Source: Candidatus Nanohaloarchaea archaeon (GTDB lineage: Archaea; Nanohalarchaeota; Nanosalinia; Nanosalinales; JAHENU01). From it: DNA of 7,390 bases. The notes under the pieces are model-generated. The model was given only the letters and a program-made list of their open reading frames with translations. It did no database searches and was not told where the DNA came from. Location of the stretch: the NCBI GenBank assembly GCA_018609855.1, contig JAHENU010000060.1:1-7390 (forward strand), given 5' to 3'. Positions 1 to 4,205 of this stretch are shown one piece after another (position 1 is the stretch's first letter; each line of letters starts with the position of its first letter). Made by a program: the position numbers and the translations under genes.

Positions 1-2
1 GC

Positions 3-338
3 ATTTCTGCTAGTGAGGCAGGAACTCAAGTAAAACAATACATTAGTGACAATTCACAAGCCTTCCGCCTACCACCGACCACCTCTATTTCAGTCAATAA
101 TACAGAACGACTGTCAAATACTCCCTTATACGCAGTAGATCTCCAAATTGAGGCACAAATTCAAAACAGAACAGCATCGCAACAAATTAGTGCCCATATC
201 ACAGACGACGGTAATTGGCTATTCCTACAATCACAACCACTTGATACCTCTAAACCAGTACAAGAACAGATCCAGCAACAAGCGCCTCAGCAACCACCAC
301 AACAACCACCACAGCCACCAACAGAAGACACGTCATAA
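3..338 (+). CDS. 3' end of a hypothetical protein with a Gln/Pro-rich C-terminal tail (partial)
   Basis: The frame is open from the left edge to a TAA at 336-338, giving 111 residues with the N-terminus outside the window. The visible part has about 80 residues of mixed, mostly polar sequence, including LYAVDLQIEAQIQN and an ITDDGNWLFLQ stretch, which suggests a beta-rich fold. It ends in a low-complexity tail of QPPQ units (about residues 88-108) encoded by a tandem 12-base repeat at 291-314. No membrane segment or catalytic motif is visible. The 'hydrophobic strand, then T/DDG-x-W/Y-LF' pattern reminds me of the region before the thioredoxin domain in some exported archaeal Dsb-like proteins, but no Cys is present, so I do not assign a function. 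A T-rich tract follows the stop. Its length and unbroken frame make it likely to be real; its role is unknown. Confidence 0.6.
   Translation: MSASEAGTQVKQYISDNSQAFRLPPTTSISVNNTERLSNTPLYAVDLQIEAQIQNRTASQQISAHITDDGNWLFLQSQPLDTSKPVQEQIQQQAPQQPPQQPPQPPTEDTS
291..314 (+). repeat. Tandem 12-base repeat encoding QPPQ units
   Basis: Two adjacent 12-base copies, CAACCACCACAA and CAACCACCACAG, lie in frame in the partial gene and are followed by a shorter CCACCA. They encode QPPQQPPQ and the start of a PP run. The unit length keeps frame, so copy-number changes would lengthen or shorten the tail without breaking the gene. Confidence 0.7.
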
Positions 339-354
339 ACGCGCACAGCATGTG

Positions 355-380
355 CTTTCCTTCTTTTTTTCTTTCTTTTA
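355..380 (+). terminator. T-rich archaeal-type terminator after the Gln/Pro-tail gene
   Basis: Seventeen bases after the TAA the plus strand becomes a pyrimidine tract with a run of seven T (364-370) and further TTT/TTTT runs, without an obvious GC-rich stem. Archaeal RNA polymerase can terminate on such oligo-T tracts. The position fits the end of the upstream transcript. No experimental support is visible. Confidence 0.5.
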
Positions 381-462
381 TACTCCAACGCGACAGAAGA
401 AGAGAGGAATAGTGTCGTAATACAGTTCCGCATAGCTTGTCCAACGGCTGGCCATTACTTGT

Positions 463-513
463 TAAAAATACATATGCTGAAGGAAGGCGTGAGACAAGAC
501 ATAGCATATGTAT
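463..513 (-). terminator. Hairpin plus T-run terminator downstream of tRNA-Ser
   Basis: A perfect 11-bp inverted repeat has arms ATACATATGCT (468-478) and AGCATATGTAT (503-513) separated by 24 bases. On the minus strand the second arm runs directly into TTTTAAC, so the tRNA-Ser transcript, which ends at 541, would form a hairpin followed by a short U-run 28 or more bases downstream. The symmetric CATATG cores could also bind a protein, but the T-run sits on the side expected for the tRNA transcript. Confidence 0.45.
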
Positions 514-540
514 CCTTTACAGCATAGTGATTACCCTCTT

Positions 541-662
541 CGCCGGGAGCCGGATTCGAACCGGCGAGTGCACAGAGGCACACCAGCTGTTTGTTGAAGC
601 AGAGAGACCACATAATTCTCTGCGCTCCAAGCTGGCGCGTTGGGCCGCTCCGCCATCCCGGC
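541..662 (-). tRNA. tRNA-Ser(GGA), class II, with a 36-nt intron
   Basis: Reading the minus strand from 662, the acceptor stem GCCGGGA pairs with TCCCGGC (542-548). The discriminator base is G (541), the Ser identity base that separates it from Leu. No CCA is encoded. The D arm has a three-bp stem and GG in the loop. The anticodon stem is CCAGC/GCTGG, with loop start TTGGAG giving anticodon GGA at 626-628. The T arm is GCCGG-TTCGAAT-CCGGC. A 17-base variable region contains a GTGC/GCAC stem. The span is 122 nt and the spliced molecule would be 86 nt, normal for tRNA-Ser. It lies downstream of rpsJ on the same strand, as in the conserved archaeal EF-1A, S10, tRNA-Ser order. Confidence 0.93.
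589..624 (-). other. tRNA-Ser intron at the canonical 37/38 position
   Basis: Restoring a seven-base anticodon loop (TTGGAG plus A at 588) removes 36 bases. The intron carries a strong hairpin, GCAGAGA pairing with TCTCTGC around an 11-base loop. Bulge candidates are AGC at the 5' site and ACA at the 3' site. The central helix between them is imperfect: UUGG opposite ACAA gives three pairs and a G-A mismatch, with four extra unpaired bases (TTCA). That makes this a relaxed bulge-helix-bulge rather than a textbook one. A competing UUGGAGC/GCUUCAA helix is also possible. The exact cut sites are inferred from loop length. Confidence 0.75.
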
Positions 663-685
663 ACACCACAGGAAACTTATGTGAG

Positions 686-695
686 TTTAAAAAAG
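686..695 (-). promoter_or_regulatory. TATA-like box for tRNA-Ser
   Basis: The minus strand reads CTTTTTTAAA, centred about 28 bases upstream of the first tRNA base at 662. This is the spacing expected between an archaeal box A and a start site at or near the mature tRNA 5' end. It suggests the tRNA can be transcribed independently of rpsJ, whose stop lies 242 bases upstream. Confidence 0.5.
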
Positions 696-904
696 ATTTG
701 CCTTAGTGCCTTACACGAATCATCGTCTTTTGAAAAGATAACGTCAGCGCCTATCCTTACTGCAAGTCACCCCCCAACTGGGATCGATGGTCATGATGCG
801 CCCATTTCTTGCTGACAATGCGCCTGCCTTCACAAGCCATTATTTGTTAATGTAGGGTGAAGAATAAGCACATTGTACACACATACTATGACACACTGCA
901 CTAA

Positions 905-1213
905 TTAGTGAAGCAACTCCACTTCAATATTGACACCATCAGGGATATGCAGCCGCATAATTTGACGTAATGCACGTTCATTTTGGCCAATTTCAACAAT
1001 ACGCTTATGCATCCGCATTTCCCACCGCTCCCAGGTTGCTGTCCCTTCACCATCAGGTGATTTGCGCGTAGAAACATTCATTCGTTTAGTAGGCAGAGGG
1101 ATAGGACCAGCAACATCTGCATGGTAGCGCCTCCCTATATCTACAATTTCCTGCGCTAACCCATCGAGTTTTTCTTTATCAACACTTGACAATCGGACGC
1201 GTGCTTTCTGCAT
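905..1213 (-). CDS. rpsJ: 30S ribosomal protein uS10
   Basis: uS10 sits in the head of the small ribosomal subunit against the 3' domain of 16S rRNA. The 102-residue product has the usual archaeal length and start (MQKARVRLSS). The conserved loop is present: the signature VAGPIPLPTKRMNV is followed by TRKSPDGEGT and WEMRMHKRIVEI, about residues 34-75. The ATG at 1211-1213 is supported by the family N-terminus, with a weak GGTG five bases upstream in place of a strong Shine-Dalgarno. It lies between EF-1A and tRNA-Ser in the canonical archaeal order. Here, however, it is separated from EF-1A by a terminator and a divergent ORF, so it probably uses the promoter at about 1245-1253. The stop codon sits inside a 12-base palindrome (899-910). 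Confidence 0.97.
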   Translation of the reverse strand: MQKARVRLSSVDKEKLDGLAQEIVDIGRRYHADVAGPIPLPTKRMNVSTRKSPDGEGTATWERWEMRMHKRIVEIGQNERALRQIMRLHIPDGVNIEVELLH

Positions 1214-1243
1214 AAGGCACCAAGGCCATTACCTAGAGGAATG

Positions 1244-1253
1244 TTTTTAAAAG
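1244..1253. promoter_or_regulatory. Symmetric TATA-like box shared by rpsJ and the divergent ORF
   Basis: The core TTTTAAAA (1245-1252) reads the same on both strands and lies in the 91 bases between rpsJ (start 1213, minus) and the plus-strand ORF (start 1305 or 1278). At the usual 25-27 base spacing it predicts a start near 1222 for rpsJ, leaving about a 9-nt leader, and near 1275 for the plus-strand gene, at the edge of the 16-base palindrome. A second AT-rich box, CTTTTATTG on the minus strand at about 1290-1298, could give rpsJ a longer leader. Confidence 0.4.
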
Positions 1254-1274
1254 ACACGGTTCTTCCTATTACTA

Positions 1275-1290
1275 TGCATGTATACATGCA
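1275..1290. repeat. Perfect 16-base palindrome, possible operator
   Basis: TGCATGTATACATGCA is its own reverse complement. It sits just downstream of the shared TATA-like box, where archaeal repressors commonly bind, and covers the predicted start site of the plus-strand gene. As RNA it would fold only into a short hairpin with almost no loop, so a dimeric DNA-binding protein is the more natural reader. No regulator is encoded nearby. Confidence 0.45.
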
Positions 1291-1304
1291 ATAAAAGGGT
1301 ACAC

Positions 1305-1682
1305 ATGCGAGCACACCAGGACGAAAGTAAGGTGTCTAGCACTCATGCTGCACAAGACATCTTCCATTACTTCTATCAGGACGGCATATTGGAAGCAATC
1401 GATATAGACTCGCTCAGCGAAGATGCGCTCGTCTACTTTGAATTTAAGAGCGGCCAATGTATTGAAGACAGGGACTGTTGGGAAGGCAATTTTGAACGGA
1501 CATTTTTGCTTCATCACCCACATCATGCCAAAACCTATCTGGCCACACAAACAAAAACTTATACTGCTACAACCGGCTATATCGGGAAAAGACGCTTTTT
1601 GGTAATGAACGCCCTCACTCAAACATCGTTCGGGCTGCCATTATATTCTGACGTAAACAATCCCGAAACAGAAGGGATTTGA
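1305..1682 (+). CDS. Hypothetical protein, possibly truncated by an in-frame TGA
   Basis: I do not recognise this protein. From ATG 1305 it has 125 residues. An in-frame ATG at 1278 would add nine, but it lies inside the palindrome and would need leaderless translation. The sequence is mixed and charged, with acidic segments (IDIDSLSEDALVYFEF, EDRDCWEGNFER), a HHPHH cluster and no membrane segment or signal peptide, so it looks cytosolic. The composition looks far more protein-like than the opposite-strand frame. After TGA 1680-1682 the same frame reads 25 further codons (EDLREANLAEQFHEPDERVR and so on) to TAA 1758-1760. These also look like genuine protein, as if a CGA Arg codon had become TGA. 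It is inserted between rpsJ and EF-1A, divergent from the first and convergent with the second. Confidence 0.5.
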   Translation: MRAHQDESKVSSTHAAQDIFHYFYQDGILEAIDIDSLSEDALVYFEFKSGQCIEDRDCWEGNFERTFLLHHPHHAKTYLATQTKTYTATTGYIGKRRFLVMNALTQTSFGLPLYSDVNNPETEGI

Positions 1683-1760
1683 GAAGATCTTAGGGAAGCA
1701 AACCTCGCAGAACAGTTCCATGAACCTGACGAGCGAGTACGGTACCGATTCAGGCCATAA
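1683..1760 (+). pseudogene. Possible former C-terminus of the upstream ORF, beyond an in-frame TGA
   Basis: These 25 codons plus TAA stay in the frame of the ORF ending at 1682. They are rich in Glu, Arg and Ala, with a helix-like LREANLAEQF segment and a basic VRYRFRP end. No start codon or ribosome binding site of their own is visible, so they only make sense as the continuation of the upstream gene. The remaining 1761-1889 shows no coding signal, only a weak 5-bp hairpin (1832-1836 with 1845-1849). Confidence 0.35.
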
Positions 1761-1889
1761 TACTGCCTTTCACAGTCTCCATCTATCACTACAAATACAC
1801 GGCCTCAGATCACGTCCTAGATACAGTTTTCCCAACCGCCTTTAGTTGGTAGTTGCAATACTCGAGTAAGCTCATCTCCAAGAGGCCAG

Positions 1890-1934
1890 ACAAAAATAAG
1901 AGAATAGAAGAAAAAGAGAGCTATTCACTCTCTT
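1890..1934 (-). terminator. Hairpin and T-rich terminator after EF-1A
   Basis: On the minus strand, about 30 bases after the EF-1A stop, AAGAGAG pairs with CTCTCTT (7 bp, 1928-1934 with 1914-1920) around a seven-base loop. The T-rich TTTCTTCTATTCTCTT and a TTTTT run follow. This should end the EF-1A transcript and uncouple it from rpsJ. Confidence 0.6.
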
Positions 1935-1964
1935 AGAGTTCAATTGGCTTTGTCCACCACACTA

Positions 1965-3248
1965 TCATTTCTTCGAAGTGACTTCTAGACACATGCCAGC
2001 ACCGACTGTCATACCCATATCTCGGATAGCAAACCGGGACATTTCTGGAATTTCTTTATTTGATTCTATGACCAGCGGCTGTGTCGGTTTTAGTTTTACC
2101 ACTGCTGCGTCACCGGCTTTGAGATAGTCTGGATTCTCTTCCTTCGTTTCACCGGTTTTTGGATCCATTTTTTTCTGAAGCTCAGTGAAAGTACAAGCAA
2201 CTTGTGCTGTATTTACGTGGAATACTGGCGTGTAACCAACAGTAACAACATTTGGATGATTTAACACAATGATTTGTGCTGTAAATTCATCGGCTACAGT
2301 TGGTGGGTTATCTGTGAGCGAAGCCACATCGCCACGCTTCACATCAGCTGCAGAGACTCCTCGTACATTGAACCCTATATTATCACCGGGCTGTGCCTCA
2401 TTGACTGATTCATGGTGCATTTCTACGCTGCGCACTTCACCACCAACTTGTTTATTCATTCTGGTGGCTGCTGGCTCAACGGTGATATTATCTCCCAGTT
2501 TCACTTTACCAGATTCTACGCGACCAACCTGCACAGCTCCAACCCCTTTAATCTTATATGAATCCTGAATCGGGATTCGTAGAGGTTGATTTACAGGCTG
2601 CTCCGGCGGTTCAAAGGAATCCAGTACTGCTTTGATCGTTGGTCCTTCATACCAGTCCATCTGGTCTGACGCTTCTACCACATTGTCGCCTGTATATGCA
2701 GAGACAGGAATGATTTCAACATCCGAGAAGCCAACACCTTGCAGGAGCTTTTTGACCTGATCCTTTGTCTGATCGAACTTGCTTTGATCAAAATCAGCGG
2801 AGTCCATCTTATTAATGGCTACAACTAGTTGCTGAATGCCCAATGTCTTCGCTAAATAGGCGTGTTCTCTTGTCTGTGGTTGAACACCATCATTAACATC
2901 GACAACAAGGATCGCACAATCAGCCTGTGAAGCACCGGTAATCATGTTTTTCACGAAATCGCGGTGCCCTGGCGCATCGATAATAGTGAAGAAGTACTTG
3001 TCAGTATCGAAGCGCTGATGTGCTAAGTCAATAGTGACACCTCGTTCTCGTTCATCTTTCAAATTATCCATGACAAACGCAAATTCAAACGTCTCTTTGC
3101 CATGCTCTTGTGCCAAATCTTTCAGCTTGCGCATCTCCGTTTCTGGAATGTTACCGGTATCCCAGAGTAAACGCCCAATTAATGTGGACTTGCCGTGATC
3201 GACGTGTCCAATTGTTACCAAATTCATGTGTGGTTTATCTTCTGCCAT
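1965..3248 (-). CDS. tuf: Translation elongation factor 1-alpha (EF-1A, EF-Tu type GTPase)
   Basis: This GTPase delivers aminoacyl-tRNA to the ribosomal A site. From ATG 3246-3248 it has 427 residues, the normal archaeal size. G motifs are complete: G1 GHVDHGKST (14-22), G2 RGVTI (69-73, Thr72), G3 DAPGH (91-95), G4 NKMD (146-149) and G5 SAY (183-185). Two beta-barrel domains follow, including the C-terminal [16 protein letters not shown] segment. The frame also opens at a GTG nine bases upstream, but that GTG is part of the Shine-Dalgarno sequence, and the ATG start gives the family N-terminus [10 protein letters not shown]. The gene ends in tandem stops TGA-TAG. Upstream on the same strand are the DUF5995-like gene and EF-2; downstream is a terminator, then rpsJ. 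Confidence 0.98.
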   Translation of the reverse strand: MAEDKPHMNLVTIGHVDHGKSTLIGRLLWDTGNIPETEMRKLKDLAQEHGKETFEFAFVMDNLKDERERGVTIDLAHQRFDTDKYFFTIIDAPGHRDFVKNMITGASQADCAILVVDVNDGVQPQTREHAYLAKTLGIQQLVVAINKMDSADFDQSKFDQTKDQVKKLLQGVGFSDVEIIPVSAYTGDNVVEASDQMDWYEGPTIKAVLDSFEPPEQPVNQPLRIPIQDSYKIKGVGAVQVGRVESGKVKLGDNITVEPAATRMNKQVGGEVRSVEMHHESVNEAQPGDNIGFNVRGVSAADVKRGDVASLTDNPPTVADEFTAQIIVLNHPNVVTVGYTPVFHVNTAQVACTFTELQKKMDPKTGETKEENPDYLKAGDAAVVKLKPTQPLVIESNKEIPEMSRFAIRDMGMTVGAGMCLEVTSKK

Positions 3249-3253
3249 ATAGT

Positions 3254-3261
3254 TCACCTCC
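3254..3261 (-). promoter_or_regulatory. Strong Shine-Dalgarno site that fixes the EF-1A start
   Basis: GGAGGTGA ends five bases before the ATG at 3246-3248 and is a full-length match to the archaeal 16S 3' end complement. Its GTG triplet is in frame with the gene and could be mistaken for a start codon. The other genes here have weaker sites, which fits high EF-1A expression. Confidence 0.85.
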
Positions 3262-3321
3262 CCATTATTATAGTATATTTTACAATCACTGCTGAGCAGG
3301 ATGTTTACTTCTCCCGCACAA

Positions 3322-3340
3322 TTTATTTAAATATTTCGTG
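3322..3340 (-). promoter_or_regulatory. Probable EF-1A promoter (BRE/TATA)
   Basis: The minus strand reads CACGAAATATTTAAATAAA, a purine-rich BRE-like CGAAA followed by a TTTAAATA box. A start site about 25 bases downstream would leave a leader of roughly 50 nt that includes the Shine-Dalgarno. Two weaker boxes lie at 3274-3282 (too close to leave room for the Shine-Dalgarno) and about 3373-3382. This suggests EF-1A does not depend only on read-through from EF-2. Confidence 0.45.
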
Positions 3341-3393
3341 GAACTTCTCTTTATTCGAAACGCAATAGTACATTATTTATAGTATTTCTGCTG

Positions 3394-4167
3394 CTATACA
3401 GATACTTGTAACTCCCTTACACGACGTAAAGTTGTCTGCGGTGTACGTAAATACATAGATGAATTAAATATGTTGCACAATTGGCCGCCAAGTTCTTCTG
3501 TCTGCATATGCAATTCCTGCTCTGCTTTTGGATCACTACGAAGCTTCTCAGCATTACGCCACGCTTGCGATCGCCAGGAAACAATAATGCGTTTAAACTC
3601 TTCACGCACCCGTCGCTGGAATACTAAACCGCCTAACCCAAATACATCGTGCTCATCCTGTGCAAGAAAATTAAGAACAGCTGGAATTACCTCCTGTAAG
3701 ACGGCGTTGATTTGTTTAAAGTCCTGCTTTTCACGATAATCAGTTTCCACTAACGATAGACTCAAGTCGGCGTTGATATGCGCATTAATCCCCAATAACA
3801 TCTGTACAAAAGGAACACCATTTTCTTGTTCACAATAAGTAAAGTATGTGTGCCAAGGACGTGGTTTTTCTCCACAATCAACGTATGTTCGCAATGGTTG
3901 AAAATACAAATGTGCAAAGTGTAAATCAACCTCTTCTAATTTCTTTGGCCGGCGATAATAATCATACCGCTCAATATTTTTTTCAGCCACCATTTTCGTA
4001 ACCAGATAATAGGTATAGAGGAATGGCAGAAGTGCGTGATATTGACTATGCTGCTTGAAAAATGACACAATAAGTTGCATACGCCCCATAAGACTGAGGA
4101 TCGTCTCTTCAGACAACTCATATGTTAGCAGTTTTGGCAAAGTCATGTGCCTGGATAGCACTTTCAT
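3394..4167 (-). CDS. DUF5995-like protein of unknown function
   Basis: The product has 257 residues, is largely helical by composition, has no signal peptide and no clear membrane span. It carries what I recall as the DUF5995 pattern: an acidic/His-containing segment (EVDLHFAHLYFQPL, 79-92), Trp105, the hallmark LLGINAHINADL (124-135), QDFKQINAVL (148-157) and a late SWRSQAWRNAEKL (197-209). The biochemical role of the family is not known to me. The conserved Asn-Ala-His and Asp residues could be functional. It lies 38 bases after the EF-2 stop on the same strand and 145 bases before EF-1A, so it may be co-transcribed with EF-2. ATG 4167 fits a leaderless transcript from the box at 4187-4196. 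ATG 4146 (Met8) is an alternative. The family call is from memory of the motif pattern, not a search. Confidence 0.75.
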   Translation of the reverse strand: MKVLSRHMTLPKLLTYELSEETILSLMGRMQLIVSFFKQHSQYHALLPFLYTYYLVTKMVAEKNIERYDYYRRPKKLEEVDLHFAHLYFQPLRTYVDCGEKPRPWHTYFTYCEQENGVPFVQMLLGINAHINADLSLSLVETDYREKQDFKQINAVLQEVIPAVLNFLAQDEHDVFGLGGLVFQRRVREEFKRIIVSWRSQAWRNAEKLRSDPKAEQELHMQTEELGGQLCNIFNSSMYLRTPQTTLRRVRELQVSV

Positions 4168-4186
4168 ACACTTTCATTCGTGTCAG

Positions 4187-4196
4187 CATTTTTATG
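4187..4196 (-). promoter_or_regulatory. TATA-like box before the DUF5995-like gene
   Basis: CATAAAAATG on the minus strand is centred 25 bases upstream of ATG 4167, placing the predicted start site at the A of the start codon (leaderless mRNA). It lies entirely in the 38-base gap after EF-2. The evidence is position and composition only. Confidence 0.3.
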
Positions 4197-4205
4197 CATT
4201 AGCGC

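Noticed and set aside
339..530. Frame open after the first gene's TAA, with a hydrophobic stretch then TEEERNSVVIQF
   Set aside because: It has no start codon before the hydrophobic part, which is just the translated T-rich terminator. It also overlaps the inverted repeat downstream of the tRNA.
793..815. Possible C/D box sRNA (ATGATG then CTGA 13 bases later)
   Set aside because: The C box is imperfect and no convincing C'/D pair follows at the usual distance, so the full C-D'-C'-D layout is missing.
437..815. Several ORFs of 69-89 codons across the tRNA gene
   Set aside because: They run through the structured tRNA sequence and its flanks and do not resemble proteins.
899..910. 12-base palindrome CACTAATTAGTG over the rpsJ stop codon
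   Set aside because: It has no loop and no T-run after it on the minus strand, so it is a poor terminator. A palindrome of this length can arise by chance in AT-rich sequence.
1272..1622. Minus-strand ORF of 116 codons opposite the hypothetical plus-strand gene
   Set aside because: Its product is Cys/Phe/Met-rich with no recognisable pattern and looks like the antisense of the more protein-like plus-strand frame. It also has no promoter or ribosome binding site.
3249..3257. GTG start for EF-1A three codons upstream of the ATG
   Set aside because: The GTG lies within the GGAGGTGA Shine-Dalgarno, and the downstream ATG gives the conserved family N-terminus.
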